NCBI RefSeq assembly: GCF_036199905.1 | Contig: NZ_CP108109.1 | Location: 4,897,501 to 4,961,500, forward strand | Source of the DNA: Streptomyces sp. NBC_00223 | Lineage (GTDB): Bacteria > Actinomycetota > Actinomycetes > Streptomycetales > Streptomycetaceae | Reading direction: 5' to 3' | Length of the DNA stretch: 64,000 nt | Part shown: one piece after another, positions 51,724 through 59,882 of the stretch | How positions within the stretch are numbered: the first letter of the stretch is position 1 | Layout: the number at the start of each line of letters is the position of its first letter | Translations under genes and position numbers: made by a program | Notes under the pieces: model-generated | Databases searched by the model: none | The model's input: only the letters and a program-made list of their open reading frames with translations | What the model was told of the DNA's origin: nothing

Positions 51724-52887
51724 ATGGACGCGGGGCTCAAGCGCGAGCTGGAGGAGAAGGTCCACGCCGGTGAGCGGCTGACCCGTGAGGACGGTGTCGC
51801 CCTCTACGAGTCCGACGATCTCGCCTGGCTGGGCGGCCTCGCCCACCATGTGCGGACGCGGAAGAACGGTGACGTCGTCCACTTCAACGTCAACCGGCAT
51901 CTCAACATGACCAATGTGTGCACCGCGTCCTGCGCGTACTGCTCGTTCCAGCGCAAGCCGGGCGAGAAGGACGCGTACACGATGCGGATCGAGGAGGCCG
52001 TCCGGCTGGCGAAGGCCATGGAGGGCGACAACCTCACCGAGCTGCACATCGTCAACGGCCTGCACCCGACGCTGCCGTGGCGCTACTACCCGCGCTCGCT
52101 CAAGGCGCTCAAGGAAGCACTGCCGGAGGTCTCGCTCAAGGCATTCACCGCCACCGAGATCCACCACTTCGAGACGATCTCCGGGCTGTCGGCCTCCGAC
52201 ATCCTCGACGAGCTGATCGACGCGGGCCTTGAGTCGCTGACCGGCGGCGGCGCCGAGATCTTCGACTGGGAGATCCGCCAGCACATCGTGGACCACCGCA
52301 CGCACTGGGAGGACTGGTCGCGGATCCACCGGCTGGCGCACTCCAAGGGCCTCAAGACCCCGGCCACCATGCTCTACGGCCACATCGAGGAGCCCAGGCA
52401 CCGGGTGGACCACGTACTGCGGCTGCGCGAACTCCAGGACGAGACCGGCGGGTTCCAGGTCTTCATCCCGCTGCGCTACCAGCACGACTTCGTGGACATG
52501 AAGGACGGCAAGGTCCGCAACACCCTCCAGGCGCGGACCACGATGGCGACCGGCGCCGAGGCGCTCCGCACCTTCGCGGTCTCCCGGCTGCTCTTCGACA
52601 ACGTGCCGCATGTGAAGGTGTTCTGGGTCATGCACGGCCTGTCCACCGCGCAGCTCGCGCTCAACCACGGCGCCGACGACATGGACGGCTCGGTCGTGGA
52701 GTACAAGATCACCCACGACGCGGACGACTACGGCACGCCCAACAAGCTGACCAGGGACGACATTCTCGAACTGATCCGCGACGCGGGCTTCCGTCCGGTG
52801 GAGCGCAACACCCGTTACGAGACGATCAGGGAGTACCCGGGCCCGGACGACGCCCGCCGTGAGTCGCCGCAGCCGATGCGGGTGTGA
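51724..52887 (+). CDS. mqnE: aminofutalosine synthase MqnE
   Basis: Radical SAM enzyme (387 aa) joining 3-[(1-carboxyvinyl)oxy]benzoate (from MqnA) to SAM-derived adenosine to form aminofutalosine. The cluster motif CTASCAYCSF is intact and the barrel is complete. ATG 51724 has AGGAGGAG upstream. Confidence 0.95.
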   Translation: MDAGLKRELEEKVHAGERLTREDGVALYESDDLAWLGGLAHHVRTRKNGDVVHFNVNRHLNMTNVCTASCAYCSFQRKPGEKDAYTMRIEEAVRLAKAMEGDNLTELHIVNGLHPTLPWRYYPRSLKALKEALPEVSLKAFTATEIHHFETISGLSASDILDELIDAGLESLTGGGAEIFDWEIRQHIVDHRTHWEDWSRIHRLAHSKGLKTPATMLYGHIEEPRHRVDHVLRLRELQDETGGFQVFIPLRYQHDFVDMKDGKVRNTLQARTTMATGAEALRTFAVSRLLFDNVPHVKVFWVMHGLSTAQLALNHGADDMDGSVVEYKITHDADDYGTPNKLTRDDILELIRDAGFRPVERNTRYETIREYPGPDDARRESPQPMRV

Positions 52888-52944
52888 CCAGCGTGACACT
52901 GCGTACGGGCCGGGGTATGGATCGGTGATGTTTACGATGCTGGC

Positions 52945-53466
52945 ATGTCCCTCACGTGCCAGCTGGACCCGGTGATCGACGACGAGCTCAAGGACGACAT
53001 CCTCGCGCTCTGGATCGACGTGTCCAACGCGGGCGGTGCCGTCGGCTTCGTCCCCCCGGTGACGGAGGACGACATCCGCCCCGACCTGGAGTGCTCGCTC
53101 GCCGAGGTCACGGCCGGGCGGCGCAGGCTGCTGGTCGGGCGCGACGAGGACGGCGAGGTCGCCGCGACCGCCTTCCTCGCGTACAACGGCCACCGGCTGA
53201 TGACCCACTGGGTCTGGCTCTACACGGTCATGGTCCACCCCGGCCGGCAGGGGCAGGGGTACGGCCGGACGCTGATGGCCGCGGTCGAGCGGGCCGCCCG
53301 GGAACTGCACGGCATAGAGGCGATCCGGCTCACCTGCCGGGGCGGCACGGGCGTGGACCTCTTCTACGCCACGTGCGGCTACAAGGAGGTCGGCCGGGTA
53401 CCGGGCGCGATCCGTGTCTCGCCGGGCGACGACCGCGACGACATCTACATGCTGCTGACGCTCTGA
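52945..53466 (+). CDS. GNAT-family N-acetyltransferase
   Basis: A 173-aa acetyltransferase; the CoA-binding motif is VMVHPGRQGQGYGRTLMAAV. Substrate unknown. No Shine-Dalgarno; TACGAT (52933-52938) ends 6 nt before the ATG, suggesting leaderless transcription. Confidence 0.88.
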   Translation: MSLTCQLDPVIDDELKDDILALWIDVSNAGGAVGFVPPVTEDDIRPDLECSLAEVTAGRRRLLVGRDEDGEVAATAFLAYNGHRLMTHWVWLYTVMVHPGRQGQGYGRTLMAAVERAARELHGIEAIRLTCRGGTGVDLFYATCGYKEVGRVPGAIRVSPGDDRDDIYMLLTL

Positions 53467-53614
53467 ACGTCCTTCCGGCGAGGCCCTGAGGGCGCCTTGA
53501 GGGCCTTCCCGGCGGCCTTCCGCCGGCGTCCGCGGGGCCGTGCCGGGCGACGCGGCCGCCGCCGCACCTTGGGGTGGCCGACCGGCCGGGAGAGCGGCGT
53601 GCTTCACTGGACGC

Positions 53615-53941
53615 ATGCTCCGTTACACCGCACTGCGCTTCGGCCTCATCGTCGCCAGCTTCGGGGTCATCTGGGGCCTGGTCCGGCTGCATGTCCTGCC
53701 GGCCGGGCTGGGTGACTCGAACTACCTGTGGGTCGCGCTGCTCTCGCTCCTCGTCTCCGCGCCGCTCAGCTGGGTGCTGCTGCGGGGCGTACGCGAGCAG
53801 GCCGCCGTCCAGGTCTCCGGCCGGGTGGAGCGCACCCGGCAGAACCTCGCGGCCAACCTCGCCGCCAGCGCGAGCGCCGAGGACGAGGCCGACGACGCCG
53901 CGCGCGGGGGCGCTCGCGACAGCGAGCCGCACGCCGTCTGA
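53615..53941 (+). CDS. DUF4229 small membrane protein
   Basis: A 108-aa protein with two membrane helices (FGLIVASFGVIWGLVRL, YLWVALLSLLVSAPLSWVLL) and a charged, Glu/Ala-rich C-terminal tail containing VERTRQNLAANLAA. Common in actinobacteria next to menaquinone genes. Function unknown. ATG 53615. Confidence 0.8.
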   Translation: MLRYTALRFGLIVASFGVIWGLVRLHVLPAGLGDSNYLWVALLSLLVSAPLSWVLLRGVREQAAVQVSGRVERTRQNLAANLAASASAEDEADDAARGGARDSEPHAV

Positions 53942-54261
53942 CGTCCGCCCGGACCGCCCGCCGCGCGGGCGGCGCAGGCGTCACAAGGGCGCCGCGCGCC
54001 CCTTCCGGCGCATCCGTGATCAAGGGCCGCCCGGGGAACTCGGGAAGGCCCGGGGCGACGCGAACTCCGCCGTCAACTCCGCTGTCCCGCGTGCCGAGTC
54101 GATCGGTGAGTTCCGGGTGCTTTCGGCCGCTTCCGTGTCCTCGCGACGGACTTCGGGCGGACGCCGGGAGGACATCGGGGAGCCGTACCGGGAAAACCGC
54201 CGAACCGCCGCCGTTGTGGACGGGTTTCGGGCGGCACGGGCGGCTGTGTACCGCAAAAGGC
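53942..54261. other. gap without recognisable gene
   Basis: 320 bp between the DUF4229 gene and the csp terminator. Open frames on both strands are Arg/Pro-rich and lack Shine-Dalgarno sites. I see nothing functional. Confidence 0.3.
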
Positions 54262-54292
54262 AGGGGCCCCGCAAAGGAAATGCGGGGCCCCT
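54262..54292 (-). terminator. terminator of the cold-shock gene
   Basis: A 12-bp perfect stem (AGGGGCCCCGCA with its complement) and a 7-nt loop, followed on the minus strand by GCCTTTTGC. It lies 57 bp beyond the csp stop. Confidence 0.75.
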
Positions 54293-54348
54293 TGGTACTG
54301 CAGGTTCTGGGCGCGATGCTTGCGCCGACCTTCCGGACTAGTCGACGA

Positions 54349-54552
54349 CTAGTTCGGGGTGACGTTCTCCGCCTGCGGACCCTTCGGGCCCTGAGTGACA
54401 TCGAAAGTCACCGGCTGGTTCTCCTCGAGGGAGCGGAAGCCGGAGGCGTTGATCGCGGAGTAGTGAACGAAGACATCCGGGCCGCCGCCGTCCTGGGCGA
54501 TGAAGCCGAAGCCCTTTTCAGCGTTGAACCACTTCACGGTTCCGGTAGCCAT
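54349..54552 (-). CDS. cold-shock-domain protein (CspA/ScoF type)
   Basis: A 67-aa single-stranded nucleic-acid chaperone. RNP1 is KGFGFI and RNP2 is VFVHY; the opening MATGTVKWFNAEKGFGFIAQ is typical. The gene has a long leader (see next entry) and a strong terminator, both usual for abundant csp mRNAs. Confidence 0.96.
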   Translation of the reverse strand: MATGTVKWFNAEKGFGFIAQDGGGPDVFVHYSAINASGFRSLEENQPVTFDVTQGPKGPQAENVTPN

Positions 54553-54957
54553 AAAGCCCTCCTTGGGCCCAAAGGGTTGCCCTGCTCCAGAACCTGCTAC
54601 TGCAATGTCTGAAAACTACAAAAGCCCGCGGGTTACATGATCCGCAGGCTTTGTACTGCAAGGAAACCAAACTGCAACTTGCGATGAGCCTAGCATGTGG
54701 GGTCTGGGCCGGGGAAGAGCCTCAAGATCCGTTTTTACGGGTCGTGAGCGCCCTCCCTGAGGGGCCTTGCGCGGGTGGTGCGCGGGGCTTGTCCAGCGGT
54801 TTCCCCGACCCGATTGCGCACTCCCACAAATGAGCGCGAAGGCCGGATTGTGAGCGATCGAGTACGCGGGGCGTACGCCGGCCCCGATACCCGGGCGCGC
54901 GGCACGCCGGGACACCCCGGCGCGGCGGCGGCCCGCCCCAGGAGTAGCGTCCGCGAT
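54553..54957. promoter_or_regulatory. csp leader with hairpin, and shared upstream region with mqnA
   Basis: On the minus strand the csp leader holds a hairpin (arms 54621-54631 and 54642-54652: AAAGCCCGCGG against CCGCAGGCTTT, one mismatch) about 70 nt before the start, with TACTGCAA-type short repeats on both sides. Such leaders often fold differently in the cold. The rest of the gap, towards mqnA, shows no gene. Confidence 0.45.
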
Positions 54958-55818
54958 ATGGACACCTCTGTGCGTGACGGCGACCCCGGCCTCACCCGCC
55001 CCCGGGTCGGCCACATCCAGTTCCTGAACTGCGTCCCCCTCTACTGGGGTCTCGCCAGAACCGGTGCCCTGCTCGACCTGGAGCTGACCAAGGACACCCC
55101 GGAGAAGCTCAGCGCCCAGCTGATCGACGGCGACCTGGACATCGGCCCGGTCACCCTCATGGAGTATCTGCGCCACGCCGACCAGTTGGTCGCTCTCCCC
55201 GACATCGCCGTCGGCTGCGACGGCCCGGTCATGTCGTGCGTGATCGTCAGCCAGCTGCCGCTGGACCGGCTCGACGGCCAGCGGGTCGCCCTGGGCTCCA
55301 CCAGCCGTACGTCGGTCCGGCTCGCCGAGCTGCTGCTCACCGAGCGCTACGGCGTCACGCCCGACTACTACCGCTGCCCGCCGGACCTCGCGCTGATGAT
55401 GCACGAGGCCCAGGCCGCCGTACTGATCGGCGACGCCGCCCTGCGCGCGTCCCTGCACGACGCCCCGCGGCTCGGCCTCGAAGTCCACGACCTCGGGCAG
55501 ATGTGGAAGGACTGGACCGGGCTGCCCTTCGTCTTCGCCGTCTGGGCCGTGCGCCGCGACTACCTCGCCGCGCACCCCGAGGCGGTCCACGAGGTCCACC
55601 GCGCCTTCCTCGCCTCCCGCGACCTGTCCCTCGAAGAGGTCGACAAGGTCGCCGAGCAGAGCGCCCGCTGGGAGTCCTTCGACGAGGACCTGCTGCGGCG
55701 CTACTACACCACCCTCGACTTCTCCCTGGGCGCCGACCAGCTGACCGGCATCTCCGAGTTCGCCCGCCGCGTCGGCTTCCCCGCCCAGGCCCGCGTCGAG
55801 CTCCTGCCCGGCCGCTGA
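54958..55818 (+). CDS. mqnA: chorismate dehydratase MqnA
   Basis: First enzyme of the futalosine route: dehydrates chorismate to 3-[(1-carboxyvinyl)oxy]benzoate (286 aa). The periplasmic-binding-protein-like fold opens VGHIQFLNCVPLYWGL and includes KLSAQLIDGDLDIGPVTLME and ALGSTSRTSVRLAELLL. ATG 54958; TAGCGT (54945-54950) ends 7 nt upstream, so a leaderless start is likely; AGGAG is too far away (14 nt). Confidence 0.95.
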   Translation: MDTSVRDGDPGLTRPRVGHIQFLNCVPLYWGLARTGALLDLELTKDTPEKLSAQLIDGDLDIGPVTLMEYLRHADQLVALPDIAVGCDGPVMSCVIVSQLPLDRLDGQRVALGSTSRTSVRLAELLLTERYGVTPDYYRCPPDLALMMHEAQAAVLIGDAALRASLHDAPRLGLEVHDLGQMWKDWTGLPFVFAVWAVRRDYLAAHPEAVHEVHRAFLASRDLSLEEVDKVAEQSARWESFDEDLLRRYYTTLDFSLGADQLTGISEFARRVGFPAQARVELLPGR

Positions 55819-55938
55819 CGGTCCCGCCGTAGGACCTCCCCCCGGGGGCGGGACGCTCACGGCCGGACTTCGGTACGGTCGTGGGAGCGGGCCGCCACGC
55901 GGGCGTGCGGAGCCGCCGAGGGACGGGGGAGGGACACC

Positions 55939-56253
55939 ATGGGTGGGAAGCCGGACCGGCTGGCGGTCGACCTGACGGGACTTGAGGACTTCGCGCACAA
56001 CCTGGACACCGTGCGCACGACGATGAACGGCACCCGCAAGCTCTTCGACGCCTATGAGGCCAAGCTCGGCTCGGCGAAGGTCTCCGACGCGCTCGACAGC
56101 TTCGAGCACAACTGGAAGGACGGCCGCAAGGAGATCGACGGGCAGCTCGAAGGTCTGTCGAAGATGGCGGCCACCGCCGTGCGGGAGATCCAGAAGGCCG
56201 ACAAGGATCTCGCCGACCAGCTCGCCAAGTCCTCCGAAGGGGACGGCAAGTGA
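55939..56253 (+). CDS. small helical WXG100-like protein
   Basis: A 104-aa protein predicted to be two helices (FAHNLDTVRTTMNGTRKLFD and EIDGQLEGLSKMAATAVREI), like WXG100 proteins but without a WxG turn. ATG 55939 has GGGGAGGGA upstream. It overlaps the next gene by 4 nt and lies 0.8 kb before a second WXG100-type gene. Confidence 0.7.
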   Translation: MGGKPDRLAVDLTGLEDFAHNLDTVRTTMNGTRKLFDAYEAKLGSAKVSDALDSFEHNWKDGRKEIDGQLEGLSKMAATAVREIQKADKDLADQLAKSSEGDGK

Positions 56254-56966
56254 GCGCCGCCCGGCCGTCCGGCGAGCGCCCCGGCCCCGAAGTGCCCGCC
56301 TCCGTACGGGTGATGCCCGTCGAGCGGGAGGGCTTCTCGCTCACCGTGCCGATGAGCTGGTGGGAGTTCGACCTGCACCCGGCCACCCGGGACGACTCCG
56401 TACGCCGGATGCTCGCCCGCCGCGTCAAGGAGAACCCCGCGCTCGCCCCGCACCGGGACGTCCTGGGCCGCTTCCTGCGCAAGGCCGCCCGCGACGCGTA
56501 CGAGAGCGGCGCCGTCTACGTCGGCTGCATGGCGCAGAACTTCGACGCGCTGCCGCTGACCGCGACCGTCACCGTCTCGCTGGTGGGCGCGCGTACCCCC
56601 GAGGGCCGGCTGCCGGCCGCCGACCCGGCGTCGATCGTGGCCGGGCTGCGCCCCAAGGAGGCGGCGCGCGAGGGCGACACCTGGCGCAAGGTGACCACCG
56701 TCGAGATCCCGGAGACCGGCCTCGCGGCCAGGACGTACGGCGTCGAGGACGTGACCGTGCCGGGCGACGCGCGGGCCGTGCGTACGGTGCTGATGCAGAC
56801 GTTCATCCCGCTGCCGGGACGGGCGGACCAGGTCGCGCTGGTGGCCGCCGGCAGCTCCGTGATCGACCTCGCGGACTCCTTCTTCGACATCTTCGACGCC
56901 GTCACCGGGACCTTCAGGTACCGGGAACCGGGGGCTGCGACCGCCACGTCCCCACCTGTAAGTTAA
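56250..56966 (+). CDS. unknown protein of the WXG100-like cluster
   Basis: A 238-aa protein, no recognised domain. It opens with a Pro-rich stretch, then VEREGFSLTVPMSWWEFDLH and a mixed alpha/beta core. The GTG overlaps the stop of the upstream WXG100-like gene, so the pair is co-translated. A chaperone or effector-partner role is only a guess from position. Confidence 0.6.
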   Translation: MSAARPSGERPGPEVPASVRVMPVEREGFSLTVPMSWWEFDLHPATRDDSVRRMLARRVKENPALAPHRDVLGRFLRKAARDAYESGAVYVGCMAQNFDALPLTATVTVSLVGARTPEGRLPAADPASIVAGLRPKEAAREGDTWRKVTTVEIPETGLAARTYGVEDVTVPGDARAVRTVLMQTFIPLPGRADQVALVAAGSSVIDLADSFFDIFDAVTGTFRYREPGAATATSPPVS

Positions 56967-57052
56967 ATCATCCGCAGACCATCGGATCAGCCTGCAACTC
57001 AGGAGCCACGGGGGTCGGCCCTGCGGCACGTCGAACGAGGAGTCAAGCCGCC

Positions 57053-57349
57053 ATGGCTAACGTGAATGTGACGTACCAGGACATGCGTGACGCGGCCACC
57101 AAGCTGCGCAGCGGTCAGCACGAGATCACCGAGAAGCTGAGCACGCTCCAGAAGTTCGTGCAGGACCTGGTCAACGGCGGCTATGTGACGGACCGTTCCT
57201 CGAAGCAGTTCGACCAGTCCTACAGCGAGTTCAACACCGGTGCCACCAAGACCATCGAGGGCCTGGACGGCATGGCGAAGTTCCTGGAGAGCGCGGCCGA
57301 CGCGTTCCAGCAGGCGGACGAGCAGCTGGCCAAGGGCCTGCACGGCTGA
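57053..57349 (+). CDS. WXG100-family type VII secretion target-like protein
   Basis: A 98-aa two-helix protein. Helix 1 (MRDAATKLRSGQHEITEKLS) and helix 2 (IEGLDGMAKFLESAADAFQQ) flank a turn reading NGGYVTD in place of WxG, and the tail ADEQLAKGL fits the family. ATG 57053 with GAGGAG upstream. No EccC/FtsK-type ATPase or other type VII gene is in the window. A very large hairpin follows. Confidence 0.82.
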   Translation: MANVNVTYQDMRDAATKLRSGQHEITEKLSTLQKFVQDLVNGGYVTDRSSKQFDQSYSEFNTGATKTIEGLDGMAKFLESAADAFQQADEQLAKGLHG

Positions 57350-57375
57350 GAGCGGCCGCTGCCCGATTCCTTTAT

Positions 57376-57448
57376 GGCCCCCCGGCAGACGGGTGCGCGC
57401 CGCGGCGGCCACTGTCCCCGCCGCGGCGCACCCGTCCGTCGGGGGGCC
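57376..57448 (+). terminator. large interrupted hairpin after the WXG100 gene
   Basis: GGCCCCCCG...ACGGGTGCGC..CCGCGGCGG on one side and its complement on the other give arms of about 30 nt with two small internal loops. It starts 27 bp after the stop and separates the WXG100 gene from mqnC. Confidence 0.8.
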
Positions 57449-57550
57449 GTAGTCGGTGGCGGCCGCTGGCGTACGCTGGGCCGGGTCCGACCAGAACCGG
57501 CTCAGGCCCCTCCGGCCCGCCACCCCAGACCCTCCGAAGGGACAGCCCCG

Positions 57551-58762
57551 GTGACTTCTCCGACCTCTCCGGTGAGCGACATCGCAGCCGTCCTCGACCG
57601 GGCCGCCGCCGGCGGCCGGATCACGCCGGAAGAGGCGCTCGACCTGTACCGCTCCGCGCCGCTGCACGCGCTCGGCTCCGCCGCCGACGCGATCAGGCGC
57701 CGCCGCTACGCGGGCACCGAGCACATCGCGACGTACATCATCGAGCGGAACATCAACTACACGAACGTCTGCGTGACGGCGTGCAAGTTCTGCGCGTTCT
57801 ACGCCGCGCCCAAGGACACGGAGAAGGGCTGGAGCCGCGGGCTCGACGACATCCTGCGGCGGTGCGCCGAGACCGTCGAGTTGGGCGGCACCCAGATCAT
57901 GTTCCAGGGCGGTCACCACCCGGACTACGGGGTGGAGTACTACGAGGAGCACTTCGCCGCGATCAAGCGGGAGTTCCCGCAGCTGGTGATCCACTCCCTC
58001 GGCGCGTCCGAGGTCGAGCACATGGCGAAGATCTCCGGGGTCGGCGTCGAGGAGGCGATCCGCCGGATCCACGCGGCGGGCCTGGACTCCTTCGCGGGCG
58101 CGGGCGCGGAACTGCTGCCCGCCCGGCCGCGCAAGGCCATCGCGCCGCTCAAGGAGTCGGGCGAGCGCTGGCTGGAGATCATGGAGACCGCGCACGGGCT
58201 GGGCGTCGAGTCCACGTCCACGATGCTGATGGGCACGGGCGAGACCAACGCCGAGCGCATCGAGCACCTGCGGATGATCCGTGACGTCCAGGACCGTACG
58301 GGCGGCTTCCGGGCCTTCATCCCGTACACCTACCAGCCCGAGAACAACCACCTGAAGGGCCAGACGCAGGCCACGCTCTTCGAGTACCTGCGGATGATCG
58401 CCATCGCCCGGATCTTCCTCGACAACGTCGCCCACATCCAGGGCTCCTGGCTCACCACCGGCAAGGAGGTCGGCCAGCTCTCGCTGCACTACGGGGCGGA
58501 CGACCTCGGTTCGGTGATGCTGGAGGAGAACGTGGTCTCGTCGGCCGGCGCGAAGCACCGCTCCAACCGGATGGAGCTGATCCATCTGATCCGCGCCGCC
58601 GGGCGGGTGCCGGCGCAGCGCGCGACGACGTACGAGCACCTGGTCGTGCACGAGGACCCGGCGAACGACCCGGTCGACGACCACGTGGTCTCCCACCTGT
58701 CCTCGACCGCGATCGAGGGCGGTACGGCCCACCCCGAGCTCAAGCTGCTCGTCGAGCGCTGA
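57551..58762 (+). CDS. mqnC: cyclic dehypoxanthinyl futalosine synthase MqnC
   Basis: Radical SAM enzyme (403 aa) that cyclises dehypoxanthinyl futalosine. The cluster motif is CVTACKFCAF, and the family block GGTQIMFQGGHHPDYGVEYY is conserved. GTG 57551 follows GAAGGGACAG. A TACGCT hexamer near 57472 is a candidate -10 for a ~70-nt leader. Confidence 0.95.
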   Translation: MTSPTSPVSDIAAVLDRAAAGGRITPEEALDLYRSAPLHALGSAADAIRRRRYAGTEHIATYIIERNINYTNVCVTACKFCAFYAAPKDTEKGWSRGLDDILRRCAETVELGGTQIMFQGGHHPDYGVEYYEEHFAAIKREFPQLVIHSLGASEVEHMAKISGVGVEEAIRRIHAAGLDSFAGAGAELLPARPRKAIAPLKESGERWLEIMETAHGLGVESTSTMLMGTGETNAERIEHLRMIRDVQDRTGGFRAFIPYTYQPENNHLKGQTQATLFEYLRMIAIARIFLDNVAHIQGSWLTTGKEVGQLSLHYGADDLGSVMLEENVVSSAGAKHRSNRMELIHLIRAAGRVPAQRATTYEHLVVHEDPANDPVDDHVVSHLSSTAIEGGTAHPELKLLVER

Positions 58763-58771
58763 GGGACGCGC

Positions 58772-59221
58772 GTGCTGACGCTGCACACGGCGGACGTGCT
58801 GCTGCCCGGCGGCGGGCAGCCGTCCGTGGCCGCCGGGGCGGTGCTGGTGGAGGGCGAGCGGATCGCCGCGGTCGGGTCCTTCGCCGAGCTGAGCGCGGCG
58901 CATCCGGGGGCGCGGGTGCGGCGCTGGCCCGGGACGCTCGGGCCGGCGTCGGTGCACGAAGGTCCGTTGCCGGACGCGCCGACGGCGCGGGAGCGGGTGC
59001 ACGCGGTTTTGGCTCTTGGCGCCTGTGCGGTGCGGGATGCGGTCGTGACCGATCCCGCGGAACGGGCCGCCGCCGCGCGGGTGGGCGTGGCCCTGGTCGG
59101 GCCCCTCGGCCCCCGCCCCCCTCTCGCGCCCGCCGCCCGGGCCGACCTCGCCGCCTTCGACGCGGCGGGCAACTGCGTCGCCACAGTCCTGGCCGGCCGC
59201 CTCCTCTTCCGCCGCACCTAG
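58772..59221 (+). CDS. truncated amidohydrolase-like (imidazolonepropionase-like N-terminal) protein
   Basis: A 149-aa protein opening with the beta-sandwich start of amidohydrolases (ADVLLPGGGQPSVAAGAVLV, GERIAAVGSFAEL) and ending with their last strand block (FDAAGNCVATVLAGRLLFRR), but the metal-binding barrel in between is reduced to ~60 residues with no HxH motif. Thus it is not expected to be an active hydrolase. Position 9 bp after mqnC suggests co-transcription. Whether it is a relic of an aminofutalosine deaminase is speculation. Confidence 0.65.
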   Translation: MLTLHTADVLLPGGGQPSVAAGAVLVEGERIAAVGSFAELSAAHPGARVRRWPGTLGPASVHEGPLPDAPTARERVHAVLALGACAVRDAVVTDPAERAAAARVGVALVGPLGPRPPLAPAARADLAAFDAAGNCVATVLAGRLLFRRT

Positions 59222-59882
59222 CCCGCAGGGGCGCGCAGTCCGTCACCGCCCCGAGGGGGCAGTCGCTGTCGTTGCCGGGCCGTCGGCCGGTGGTGGGTTG
59301 CTCGCGCAGTTCCTCGCGCCCCTAAGGGAAACGTCCCGTTTAGGGGGCGCTGGGGACGTTCCGTTTAGGGGCGCGGGGAACTGCGCGATCAGCCACGACG
59401 CGGCTGTGGTTCGTCACCGGCCCGAGGGGGCTGTTTCTGTCGTATCCGGACCCACCGGCCGGTGGTGGGTTGCCCGCGCAGTTCCTCGCGCCCCTAACGG
59501 GGCCGCTCGGCTGAGGGGCGCTGGGGGTACCCCCGGGCGGAGCCTGGGGGAGGAACTGCGCGATCAGCCACGACGCGGCTGTGGTTCGTCACCGGCCCGA
59601 AGGGGCAGTTGCTGTCGTTGCCGGGCCGCCGGCCGGTGGTGGGTTGCTCGCGCGGTTCCTCGCGCCCCTAACGGGGCCGCTCGGCCGAGGGGCGCTGGGG
59701 GTACCCCCGGGCGGAGCCTGGGGGAGGAACTGCGCGATCAGCCACGGCGCGGCTGCACTCGGCCACCGGCCCGGAGGGGCTGTTGCTGTCGTTGCCGGGC
59801 CATCGGCCGGTGGTGGGTTGCCCGCGCAGTTCCTCGCGCCCCTAAGGGGGCCGCTCGGCTGAGGGGTGCTGGGGGTACCCCC
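59222..59882. repeat. four ~174-bp repeats with facing GGGGCGCGGGGAACTGCGCG cores
   Basis: Each unit contains a forward-oriented copy of the core (first intact one at 59368-59387) and a reverse-oriented copy (GCGCAGTTCCTCGCGCCCCT, e.g. 59304-59323), so each can fold into a hairpin. Reverse cores recur near 59304, 59475, 59648 and 59825. GGGGGTACCCCC occurs at 59523, 59697 and 59871, the last being the insertion site of the neighbouring IS. No gene is credible here. Same family as the array after hemD. Confidence 0.85.

Noticed and set aside
57000..59002. 667-codon minus-strand frame opposite mqnC
   Set aside because: Antisense shadow of mqnC, which has clear radical SAM motifs and a ribosome-binding site.
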